A program made the translations under genes and the position numbers. Source: an uncultured Legionellales bacterium (GTDB lineage: Bacteria; Pseudomonadota; Gammaproteobacteria; UBA1113). From it: 64,000 nucleotides of DNA. Every line of letters starts with the position of its first letter. The stretch's first letter is position 1. The DNA lies in NCBI GenBank assembly GCA_945957175.1, contig CAMFJL010000008.1, forward strand, positions 34,635 through 98,634. The letters are read 5' to 3'. Under the pieces are notes generated by a model, which was not told the origin of the DNA, did not search any database, and saw only the letters and a list, made by a program, of their open reading frames with translations. Below, piece after piece: positions 57,388 to 64,000 of this stretch.

Positions 57388-57539
57388 GGTATAGCCTTTC
57401 AAAGTTCAGCATAGTCATCGCTATGCGATGGTATTTACCTCTCATCCAGCCTTAGGCCACCTTCTCTCCAAGGAGAGAAGGTCATTTTATCAGCATAAAT
57501 GAAGAATCAAAGCGCAGTACTTTGAAAGATAGAGGTAGA
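57388..57539. repeat. Dispersed REP/MITE-like repeat, copy between rpsI and xthA
   Basis: It starts GGTATAGCCTTTCAAAG and ends CTTTGAAAGATAGAGGTA, imperfect terminal inverted repeats. Between them are GTCATCGCTATGCGATGG, CTCTCATCCAGCCTTAGGCC and the hairpin CTTCTCTCC-AA-GGAGAGAAG. It is inserted directly after the rpsI stop codon and 1 base before the start codon of xthA. Confidence 0.75.
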
Positions 57540-57974
57540 TTAACGTTTGGAGAATTGTTTACCGCGTCTAGCCTTAGGCCGACCCACTTTCTTTCGCTCG
57601 ACAATTCGCGCATCACGTGTCAAATGGCCACCATCTGCACGTAATTTACGACGAAAGGCCTGAGGTGAGGTACTGTCAGTACCGGTTTGCTCATCGTAGT
57701 TAACAAGCGCTCTTGCAATTGCAAGCTTAACTGCACCTGCCTGACCACTGATACCACCACCGCGAACAACAACTAAGATATCAAATTTCTTCATCATATC
57801 GACAACTTCTAACGGTTGTACTAATACCATGCGTGCTGTTTCGATAGGGAAGTAATCCGCTAATTCACGACGATTCACTGTCACTGTGCCTTTACCTGGT
57901 CTTAGAAAGACACTTGCAATGGCGCTTTTACGGCGACCCGTACCTATATATTGCGTTAGTTTTTTCGTTGCCAT
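57540..57974 (-). CDS. rpsI: 30S ribosomal protein S9
   Basis: Small-subunit protein whose C-terminal tail reaches the P-site tRNA. 144 residues with [19 protein letters not shown], the [20 protein letters not shown] block and the invariant tail [14 protein letters not shown]. There is a short N-terminal extension relative to E. coli (130 residues). The ATG overlaps the rplM stop by one base, the usual rplM-rpsI coupling. Confidence 0.98.
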   Translation of the reverse strand: MATKKLTQYIGTGRRKSAIASVFLRPGKGTVTVNRRELADYFPIETARMVLVQPLEVVDMMKKFDILVVVRGGGISGQAGAVKLAIARALVNYDEQTGTDSTSPQAFRRKLRADGGHLTRDARIVERKKVGRPKARRGKQFSKR

Positions 57975-58417
57975 TATGATAATTCCGTTGCCAAATCAAG
58001 GGGTTGTGGTTGCTGCGCAGCATGATCATGTGTATCACCCGCATAGACTTTTAATTTGCGAAACATTGCTCTGCCCAATGGATTCTTAGGCAACATACCT
58101 TTCACTGCAATCTCGATAGCTCGACCGGGTGCTCTATCTTGCAATTTGTCGAAAGGAATGCCTTTAATACCGCCTGGGTAACCTGTATGGTGATAATAAA
58201 CCTTATCCGAGGTTTTCTTACCTGTCACCTTCACTTCTGCAGCGTTAATGACAATGATGTAATCACCGGTATCCACATGGGGTGTGTAGGTAGGCTTATG
58301 TTTGCCTCTTAGACGAAGAGCAATCTGACTCGCCAACCGACCCAGCGTCTTACCCTTAGCATCTACAACATACCAAGCTCGCTCAACTTGCGTTGGATTC
58401 GCGCTAAATGTTTTCAT
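57974..58417 (-). CDS. rplM: 50S ribosomal protein L13
   Basis: Early-assembly large-subunit protein. 147 residues with the family blocks [50 protein letters not shown] and [22 protein letters not shown]. Slightly longer at the C-terminus than E. coli (142). It has its own promoter at 58502-58530 and a leader hairpin at 58463-58489, and is cotranscribed with rpsI. Confidence 0.98.
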   Translation of the reverse strand: MKTFSANPTQVERAWYVVDAKGKTLGRLASQIALRLRGKHKPTYTPHVDTGDYIIVINAAEVKVTGKKTSDKVYYHHTGYPGGIKGIPFDKLQDRAPGRAIEIAVKGMLPKNPLGRAMFRKLKVYAGDTHDHAAQQPQPLDLATELS

Positions 58418-58462
58418 AACTCGTATTCCAAAGTAATCTTAAATCGTTATCAAAAATAAAAC

Positions 58463-58489
58463 GAGCTTGTAATTGCTTCATTACAACTC
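58463..58489 (-). promoter_or_regulatory. Leader hairpin of rplM-rpsI
   Basis: In the minus-strand leader, GAG-TTGTAAT pairs with ATTACAA-(G)-CTC around a six-base loop, a 10-bp stem with one bulge. It starts a few bases after the predicted transcription start and is followed by CGTTTTATTTTTG. It could be an L13-binding control site or a weak attenuator; this is inference. Confidence 0.45.
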
Positions 58490-58501
58490 ATAGGATGGCG
58501 G

Positions 58502-58530
58502 ATTGTACTAGACTCTGGCCAAAGATACAA
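58502..58530 (-). promoter_or_regulatory. Promoter of rplM-rpsI
   Basis: On the minus strand TTGTAT (58530-58525) and TACAAT (58507-58502) are 17 bases apart. Upstream, at about 58540-58572, repeated CAAATTGT/CAAATTTG motifs form a near-palindrome that could be an operator or simply AT-rich upstream sequence. Confidence 0.6.
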
Positions 58531-58578
58531 GAGGCCTGACGCAAATTGTGCAAATTGTACAAATTTGCTCACAGCCCG

Positions 58579-58899
58579 CTACGAATCCTTGTTGAGTAAC
58601 AAACCATCTGGCAAAGCCTGCCCCGTCAATTCATGTGCCAAAATAGTATCCGCAGCCGCAATATCAGGACAACGATACCAAGTACCTGCAGGATAAACCA
58701 CTAAAACGGGGCCGTCCTGGCATCGGCCCATGCATCCACTGGAGCTCACACGCCATTGTTGGGGCCCAGATAGGTTCTTTTCCTTAATTTTTTGTTTCAG
58801 ATATTTACAAACAGCATCACCACCAGCATTTCCGCATGAAGCCTTGCCGTTACTGCGTTCATTGGTGCATATAAACCAGTGTTTTTGATAATATGTCAT
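58579..58899 (-). CDS. Thioredoxin-like [2Fe-2S] ferredoxin
   Basis: 106-residue protein of the thioredoxin-like 2Fe-2S ferredoxin family, similar in layout to NuoE C-terminal domains. Cluster ligands are visible as CTNERSNGKASC near the N-terminus and SSGCMGRCQDGPVLVVYP in the middle. WYRCPDIAAADTILAHEL follows as usual. Its electron partner is unknown. It lies upstream of rplM on the same strand but is separated by the rplM promoter. Confidence 0.88.
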   Translation of the reverse strand: MTYYQKHWFICTNERSNGKASCGNAGGDAVCKYLKQKIKEKNLSGPQQWRVSSSGCMGRCQDGPVLVVYPAGTWYRCPDIAAADTILAHELTGQALPDGLLLNKDS

Positions 58900-59024
58900 C
58901 TATTTATCCCTATAATTTGGGGGTTTTGAAAAAAAATTTTCACTAAAGACTGGAAATCTTGTGAAATAGTTACTACAATCAACCTCGGATGAATATCCTA
59001 ACGTTCAAAATGAGGAAAAACACT

Positions 59025-59441
59025 ATGGTTACCACAACCAAAACTGCTACCAAGGCTAAATCGTCAACGAAAACTGCTGGTGCTAAGCGTACCGTTAAGG
59101 CTCGCAAAGTCAGCTTACCTAAAAACGTAAGCTTTCGCAAAGCTGCTAGCACCCAAGAAATGGTTCGTTTGATCAGCGAAGCAACTGAGCTAACCCGTAC
59201 AGATGTTAGCAATGTTCTTGACTGTTTGGAACAGATCATTGCTGGTCACTTGAAACGCGGCGCTGCTGGTGTATTTAAATTAGCTGGCTTATTGAAAGTT
59301 GAATTGAAGCGCAAACCTGCTACAAAAGCACGTAAAGGTCGTAACCCCTTTACTGGCGCTGAAATCATGATCAAAGCTAAGCCTGCACGTAACGTTGTTA
59401 AAGTACGTGCGCTCAAAAAATTGGCAGAAATGGCTGAATAG
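59025..59441 (+). CDS. HU-like nucleoid protein with Lys/Ala/Thr-rich basic tail
   Basis: 138 residues from the ATG at 59025, with GAGG upstream. Residues 1-45 are a histone H1-like basic tail (TTTKTATKAKSSTKTAG; KRTVKARKVSLPK). Residues about 50-138 are an HU/IHF fold: SFRKAASTQEMVRLISEATELT, a DNA-binding arm with GRNPFTGAEIMIKAKPARNVVKV, and the final helix. HU proteins of about 90 residues lack such a tail. It probably compacts the chromosome. It has its own strong terminator. Confidence 0.9.
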   Translation: MVTTTKTATKAKSSTKTAGAKRTVKARKVSLPKNVSFRKAASTQEMVRLISEATELTRTDVSNVLDCLEQIIAGHLKRGAAGVFKLAGLLKVELKRKPATKARKGRNPFTGAEIMIKAKPARNVVKVRALKKLAEMAE

Positions 59442-59460
59442 GTCGTCTTGCGCTAGTTTA

Positions 59461-59489
59461 AAAGAGCGAACTATGTTCGCTCTTTTTTT
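59461..59489 (+). terminator. Intrinsic terminator after the HU-like gene
   Basis: Perfect 11-bp stem AAAGAGCGAAC/GTTCGCTCTTT with a three-base loop, running into seven T. It works in the plus direction, 19 bases after the stop codon. Confidence 0.95.
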
Positions 59490-59599
59490 ATGTATATGTA
59501 ACAGCCCTGACATATGTGTACATGACTCTAATGAAACCTTAAGCATTCTTGTGTAGAATAAAAAGACTGAACCGATAGCGACGAAAGAGGTCAATCATT

Positions 59600-61138
59600 A
59601 TGCCAGCTCCCATGCCACCTTTTGGTATGCCGCCCGCACCTGCAGCAAATCCCAAAATCACACGAATGACATCTGAACAATTTGCAACCGATCTCTCCGA
59701 ACGCATGGATCATCTTTGTACTCATGCCGAGCAAACGGCAACTCAAGCCAGTACTGCAACTGGATTCGCAGTTGCTCGTCGGGATATACTTAACGATACC
59801 CGCGCACACCTCACCCATTGGCAAAACACACAAAACCGCGAAGCCAAAGCGCTACAAAATCATTATGGCCAATCTGTCCTCGATGCCAGCCTTGCCATGC
59901 AAAAGACAGCTGATGGCGCTTGTCCCATAGAGACTGACGAAGAACGCGAAGTCAAGCGTGAAGTTACACTTCGAGACGCTGCGGTGCATCCGCTCAATAC
60001 CGCCGCGAAAGTATTGATTGACCGTCCTGAACGCCGTTTCTTTACTGAGCCTGACATCGAAAAACAACGACTTCAGTTTAACCAAGAAAAAACAACTCGC
60101 GATGGCGGCATTGTCGAAGATCTTCGCAATGACTTTAGCACGCAGTATGAAAGACAAACAACACAACTGAAAGATAGCCTTGCAGCCATTCAACAAACCA
60201 TTCGTGCAAATCCTCATTTATCTCAAGATGAAAAAGATAGATTAGACAATGAGGCCACCAACCTTTTTAACGAAGTCCAAGATAACTACTCACGATTACA
60301 TCAAGACCGTGTTGCAAATGCCGAAGCACTCTTTAACAGTCCAAGAACGCAAACAAACACAGCTGCCGGCGCTAGACCAACATTTAGCCGTCATGGCGAT
60401 TTTCTCGTTGATATTAATCGGTCGCAGCACACGCCTATCAAAGATGGTGATAGCCTTATCGTGCCTCACACCAAGTTTCTTGTCAAAGACGGCGACAATA
60501 GACGACCACAGTCGCCGAAAGCCACAATGCATCAAACATCCAGCGGCTTTTATCCCACCATAGACAATATAAGCCAATATAAGATTCAACAAGGCTCCTA
60601 TAAAGGCGTAACATTTCATACCAGTCAGCCTACTGGTACACGGTATCTGACTACGCTCGTTGATGCCATTCAAGGGGCTAGAGCTCGCGATCCGATGATG
60701 CCCATCGATATCAAACCCATACTTAACGGACTTAGCAGCGATGCCGATGCGAAAGAATTTATTGAACGCATGGTAAAACGCTTTGGTAATGTCCCCATGG
60801 GCATTGAAGGCGACGACACGCTCGATAAATATAAACAATGGAAACAAGATTATGTGCAACAACGTGGACTTAACGTTGACTTGGGCGGCGGCACAGCACT
60901 GGCACCTAGACTAAGCTCAGGTGCATCAGCTGATGACAGCGTCAATATCGATACGCCCAACAGAAGGCCAACGTTGACCATTACAGCTGCCTCAGATTCA
61001 ACTGATCCGTTACTTTCGGCAAGTGCTCATAGCATTTTAAACTCGGACACAGTTGCTCGTCGGAGGTCTCCCGAGGATTTGAGTCAGCCCTCAGACCCTG
61101 ATTTAAATCCACCTTCAGATGGATTTGGCCCCTCTTAA
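59600..61138 (+). CDS. Orphan 512-residue hypothetical protein, candidate secreted/effector protein
   Basis: Unrecognised. AGAGGT 8 bases before the ATG supports translation. Residues 1-20 are Met/Pro/Ala-rich (MPAPMPPFGMPPAPAANP). Residues about 22-250 are mainly helical and charged, probably coiled coil (TTQLKDSLAAIQQTIRANPH). Residues about 270-430 look globular (SRHGDFLVDINRSQHTPIKD; SGFYPTIDNISQYKIQQGSY). The last 80 are Ser/Asp/Pro-rich and end RRRSPEDLSQPSDPDLNPPS. No signal peptide, transmembrane helix or known catalytic motif was seen. Isolated by a terminator on its left, it is probably monocistronic. Confidence 0.75.
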   Translation: MPAPMPPFGMPPAPAANPKITRMTSEQFATDLSERMDHLCTHAEQTATQASTATGFAVARRDILNDTRAHLTHWQNTQNREAKALQNHYGQSVLDASLAMQKTADGACPIETDEEREVKREVTLRDAAVHPLNTAAKVLIDRPERRFFTEPDIEKQRLQFNQEKTTRDGGIVEDLRNDFSTQYERQTTQLKDSLAAIQQTIRANPHLSQDEKDRLDNEATNLFNEVQDNYSRLHQDRVANAEALFNSPRTQTNTAAGARPTFSRHGDFLVDINRSQHTPIKDGDSLIVPHTKFLVKDGDNRRPQSPKATMHQTSSGFYPTIDNISQYKIQQGSYKGVTFHTSQPTGTRYLTTLVDAIQGARARDPMMPIDIKPILNGLSSDADAKEFIERMVKRFGNVPMGIEGDDTLDKYKQWKQDYVQQRGLNVDLGGGTALAPRLSSGASADDSVNIDTPNRRPTLTITAASDSTDPLLSASAHSILNSDTVARRRSPEDLSQPSDPDLNPPSDGFGPS

Positions 61139-61212
61139 ATAGAAGAGAGCTTAATATTGAAACACTGATTTTCGATTCTGCATTCATCATGATAAAATAC
61201 CATCCCCTTGCT

Positions 61213-61270
61213 TGTGAGTGAGATAAGAAGGGAGAAAAACCATCGCTGAGCGATGATAAACGTGTATTTT
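61213..61270. repeat. Dispersed repeat, partial copy upstream of the hydrolase gene
   Basis: AAACCATCGCTGAGCGATGATAAACG followed by TGTATTTTGAAACC corresponds to the palindrome-and-end half of the family; the REP-like hairpin part is missing or reduced to AGAAGGGAG. It overlaps alternative upstream start codons of the hydrolase. Confidence 0.55.
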
Positions 61271-61297
61271 GAAACCAGCAAGGACTTCTATCCTCAC

Positions 61298-61981
61298 ATG
61301 AAACAGCAAACGACATTCTCTATCGTGGGGCCCGCTGGCAATATTGAAACCATAAGCTATACGCCAGTCACGCCACCCTGTGGTATCGCCATCATCGCCC
61401 ACCCGCATCCGCTACATGGCGGTACTATGCATAATAAAGTTATCACAACGCTTGCAAGACTGTGTCGCGATCTTGGTTTCATCGCTTATACCTTTAATTT
61501 CCGCGGTGTCGGTTTAAGTGAAGGGCAATATGGTCACGCTATCGGCGAGCAAGATGATCTCAACGCCGTCATTGCCTTTGCCAAACACCACCACCCTGAT
61601 AGACCGATTTGGCTCGCTGGTTTCTCTTTTGGTGCCTATGTAAGCACCCAAGTGGCTCAAAAACATCCGCCCGATTGTCTTATCAGCATTTGCCCTCCCG
61701 TGTATACCCTTGACGTCCCTGCACTCACTGAGCGCAGCTACCAGCTCGATTACGCGCATATACAGCCGCCAGCCTGTCCCTGGATCATTGTTCAAACCGA
61801 TGATGATGAAATTGTCGATGCGCCCCAAGTCAAGGCTTGGGCCCATACCTTAAACCCGCAACCCACACTCATCGAGATTGCCACAGGCGGTCATTTTTTT
61901 CATGGTCAACTATTAACCTTACGTGATAAACTAGGCGCCGCACTCACAGCCAAGTTTCCGAATTTATGCCTAACACCCTAA
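61298..61981 (+). CDS. Alpha/beta hydrolase (COG2945-like)
   Basis: 227 residues from the ATG at 61298 (MKQQTTFSIVGPAGNIETIS); the frame reaches 61253 through a repeat copy. The fold is clear: IIAHPHPLHGGTMHNKVI with oxyanion-hole His-Pro, NFRGVGLSEG, nucleophile Ser in LAGFSFGAYV, Asp in DDDEIVDAP and the final His in TGGHFFHG. Esterase or peptidase substrate is unknown. The stop overlaps the zapE start by 16 bases, so the two are coupled. Confidence 0.9.
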   Translation: MKQQTTFSIVGPAGNIETISYTPVTPPCGIAIIAHPHPLHGGTMHNKVITTLARLCRDLGFIAYTFNFRGVGLSEGQYGHAIGEQDDLNAVIAFAKHHHPDRPIWLAGFSFGAYVSTQVAQKHPPDCLISICPPVYTLDVPALTERSYQLDYAHIQPPACPWIIVQTDDDEIVDAPQVKAWAHTLNPQPTLIEIATGGHFFHGQLLTLRDKLGAALTAKFPNLCLTP

Positions 61982-63066
61982 CTCAACGCTATCAACAAGC
62001 GCTTACCACGGGCACACTATCGCCTGATTTAGCACAGGCTGAAGCCATTCGCGAACTTGAATCTTGCATGCAGGCATTGCTACGCCCTCTAACCCTGAGC
62101 GAACGTTTTAAACTTAAAACACCACCACCTGTACGAGGCTTATACTTATGGGGCAATGTTGGGCGCGGTAAAACCCAATTGATGGATTTATTTTTTGAGT
62201 GTTTACCAATAGCCCAAAAACGTCGCGAACATTTTCATGCATTTATGCGGGACATTCATCAGGCGCTTGCATTACATCAAGGTAAAACCGAGCCTTTAAA
62301 AACAGTTGCTGCGATGCTGGCAAAAACAACTCGCGTGTTGTGTTTAGATGAATTCTTTGTCGAAGATATTGGCGATGCCATGATCCTTGGTAACCTGTTA
62401 GCTGCCTTATTTGAACAAGATATAACGCTGATTGTCACCAGCAACACGCCACCGGAAAATCTTTATGCCAACGGCCTACAACGCGGGCGCTTTTTACCGG
62501 CTATTACGCTACTCCAGCATCATTGTGTTGTTCATGAACTTCTAGCAGGGCCAGACTATCGTCATCGTCCGCTTACCCTGCACGAGCTTTGGCTGCCCTG
62601 CCCACACGAAGGCAGCGCCGATCCTGCTTTACGACAATTTTGGTTGCATCAAACCGCAACTGCCGTAAGTGAACCTTTGTTCTTGGATATCAACCATCGA
62701 CGCATACTCGCCGTTGCAGCCAAGCAAGCGATCGTCTGGTTTCGGTTTTCCAGCCTTTGCAGTTCGCCACGCAGCCAACAAGACTATTTAGTGATTGCAG
62801 AAAACTATCGTACCGTGATCTTAAGCGATATCCCCATCATGACGGCAACAGAAAACAACGCTATCACCTATTTCATTTATTTAATTGATATCCTTTATGA
62901 CGCAAAAGTTCGTCTTATTGTGGCAGCAGCAGCGCCACCCGAGGCACTTTATACCAAGGGACGCTTAGAGACAACTTATCAGCGTACCTTAAGCCGCTTG
63001 GCTGAAATGCAATCCCTTGAATATCAGCAGCAAGTGGTACAGCGTCAGAATGCTCTCTTAAGGTAA
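61966..63066 (+). CDS. zapE: Cell division protein ZapE (AFG1-like ATPase)
   Basis: P-loop ATPase associated with the Z ring. 366 residues: RGLYLWGNVGRGKTQLMDLFF (Walker A), REHFHAFMRDIHQAL, VLCLDEFFVEDIGDAMIL (Walker B), TSNTPPENLYANGLQR (sensor/arginine region), and C-terminal AAPPEALY. All family blocks seem intact. In E. coli it lies next to rplM-rpsI; here it is 3.5 kb away, separated by accessory genes. Confidence 0.95.
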   Translation: MPNTLTQRYQQALTTGTLSPDLAQAEAIRELESCMQALLRPLTLSERFKLKTPPPVRGLYLWGNVGRGKTQLMDLFFECLPIAQKRREHFHAFMRDIHQALALHQGKTEPLKTVAAMLAKTTRVLCLDEFFVEDIGDAMILGNLLAALFEQDITLIVTSNTPPENLYANGLQRGRFLPAITLLQHHCVVHELLAGPDYRHRPLTLHELWLPCPHEGSADPALRQFWLHQTATAVSEPLFLDINHRRILAVAAKQAIVWFRFSSLCSSPRSQQDYLVIAENYRTVILSDIPIMTATENNAITYFIYLIDILYDAKVRLIVAAAAPPEALYTKGRLETTYQRTLSRLAEMQSLEYQQQVVQRQNALLR

Positions 63067-63176
63067 ACTCGCACGGATTATTCAGATGTCGAAGTTGTTA
63101 CAGTCGCGATGGCTACGGATGCTAAATTGTCACAAATGACTTATAATGAAGGGAATTGTAGCTATAAAGATCGGAT

Positions 63177-63758
63177 ATGAGAGAACACGAAAATATTTTA
63201 ATCGACCAAGTACAAAGAGCCTCCCAGCATATCTTTGAACGTGAATTACTTGATGCAGAAAAGCAATACCTGCGCAGTCGCTATCCGTATACACTCATCA
63301 AAAATATCGAGGCGCCCTCCAACCAGCCATCTGCATTGATTTCAACGCGGGAAGCGAAAAATCATTGGCCTATTTTAGATTTTGGCGATTACCTTTTAAG
63401 CGGCAGTAATGAATTAATGGCCTATCTTTTACAAAGACAAGCCTTAGGACCTCAAAACGATGATGATGACCGACGTGGTGGTGGGCCTGGTGGTTTTGGC
63501 ACAATTGTCCAGCAATTCACAGATGTTGCATTCGAGTTAGCACAGATGGCACTCGACCGAGGCTGGCAAGGTGTTGATATTATTGATGGTTATTATTCTA
63601 TGTCACGTATGGTTTGGATAGCCTGTGAAATTAAACAAATACATTGCAGCTTTAAACCCACACTCGAAGACATGGTTGTTCGCAACTGGTTGATGCACAT
63701 GCATGATCAGACTTTTTACCCTCACTCTCATTATCCTAAAATGAAAGGTAAAAAATAA
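63177..63758 (+). CDS. Hypothetical protein, C-terminus resembling LPD7-type domains
   Basis: 193 residues. A charged helical N-terminus (1-50) and a Gly/Asp-rich linker (about 94-108, NDDDDRRGGGPGGFG) precede residues about 110-175: MALDRGWQGVDIIDGYYSMS, RMVWIACEIKQIHCSFKPTL. The pattern of GW, a short strand, a conserved Arg, then WxAxE and a G/F-x-P turn is like the LPD7 domain found in large polyvalent and conjugation proteins. That link is an inference by eye. No signal peptide or membrane helix is visible. Ribosome binding site is weak (GGAT). Confidence 0.6.
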   Translation: MREHENILIDQVQRASQHIFERELLDAEKQYLRSRYPYTLIKNIEAPSNQPSALISTREAKNHWPILDFGDYLLSGSNELMAYLLQRQALGPQNDDDDRRGGGPGGFGTIVQQFTDVAFELAQMALDRGWQGVDIIDGYYSMSRMVWIACEIKQIHCSFKPTLEDMVVRNWLMHMHDQTFYPHSHYPKMKGKK

Positions 63759-63759
63759 T

Positions 63760-64000
63760 ATCCTTCCTCTCTTGCGGGGAAAATTGGCCGAAAACCGGAT
63801 GAGGGGTAATCAATCCATCGCGTAGCGATGACAAAACGTAGACTTGCTTGGCTTTACTCATTGAAGCACAAAAAATGACCTTCTCCCCTTGCGGGAGAAG
63901 GTGGCCGAAGGCCGGATGAGGGGTGATAAAATCCATCGCGTAGCCATGACAAAACGTAGACTTGCTTGGCTTTACTCATTGAAGCACAAAAAATGACCTT
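63760..64000. repeat. Two tandem copies of the dispersed repeat, about 118 bp unit, running off the window
   Basis: ATCCATCGCGTAGCGATGAC begins at 63813 and returns (with one change) at 63931, an offset of 118. The following CTTGCTTGGCTTTACTCATT and GAAGCACAAAAAATGACCTT are identical in both, to the last base of the window. The second unit has a perfect hairpin CTTCTCCC-CTTGC-GGGAGAAG and the REP-like GGCCGAAGGCCGGATGAGGGG; the first has decayed versions. At least two copies, possibly more beyond the edge. Confidence 0.9.

Noticed and set aside
63760..64000. Possible CRISPR array at the right edge
   Set aside because: The repeat unit is 118 bases with a large hairpin and the spacing sequence is itself repeated, so it lacks unique spacers. 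It matches the dispersed repeat family instead.

Overview
The window looks like chromosomal DNA of a gammaproteobacterium, most likely from the order Legionellales (Legionella/Coxiella-like). The main reason is gene order: tpiA-secG-tRNA-Leu-nuoABCDEF on the minus strand, with gpmI-envC-ctpA diverging from it. Other support is ptsP-(TSUP)-lgt-thyA, an rpoH of normal size, and several Ser/Pro-rich orphan proteins of the kind these host-associated bacteria carry between housekeeping genes. The species was not identified.

Layout. 1-4.6 kb: start of the NADH dehydrogenase I operon, tRNA-Leu(GAG), secG and tpiA, all minus strand. 4.8-9 kb: gpmI, envC and a carboxy-terminal protease, plus strand. 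9-12.5 kb: accessory stretch with two orphan proteins around a His-rich zinc CDF transporter. 12.8-24 kb: radA, a glycine-zipper lipoprotein, two MFS transporters, tkt-gap, and a short bifunctional putA. 24-30.2 kb: complete type I secretion operon (TolC-like, ABC transporter, HlyD-like) with a strong sigma70 promoter but no visible substrate gene. 30.3-36.8 kb: small orphan gene, then the riboflavin operon ribD-ribE-ribBA-ribH. That operon has a promoter, an FMN riboswitch and an intrinsic terminator in its leader, and runs on into two half-size FUSC-type membrane proteins. 36.8-37.1 kb: on the opposite strand, a GGA-rich, terminator-ended segment that looks like a CsrB/RsmZ-type regulatory RNA. 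37.6-43.2 kb: ubiK, comM, trxA, rsmJ, rlmKL. 43.3-43.8 kb: a frameshifted gene with an HELTH motif. 43.9-51.9 kb: aldo/keto reductase, nitronate monooxygenase-like protein, thyA, lgt, TSUP permease, ptsP, rpoH, Pmp3. 52-58.9 kb: glmM, class II DAHP synthase, TPR-glycosyltransferase, smpB, exonuclease III, rpsI-rplM, and a 2Fe-2S protein. 59-64 kb: HU-like protein with a basic tail, a 512-residue orphan, an alpha/beta hydrolase, zapE, a small protein possibly related to LPD7 domains, and tandem repeats running off the edge.

A dispersed short repeat family links the gaps. Its core contains a small palindrome (CATCGCGTAGCGATG) and a REP-like hairpin (GGCCGAAGGCCGGATGAGGGG type). Several copies end in terminal inverted repeats close to TATACCCGTCGTCTTTCA. 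At least nine intergenic copies or fragments are visible, plus two that consist mainly of the inverted ends. One of the latter supplies a promoter-like sequence for glmM.

The strongest candidates for new biology are the CsrB-like RNA at 36787-37070 (minus), the FMN-riboswitch-controlled FUSC pair, the type I secretion system with its long disordered TolC extension, and the orphan proteins at 11045-12466 and 59600-61138. All names rest on motif recognition by eye. No database search or folding program was run.
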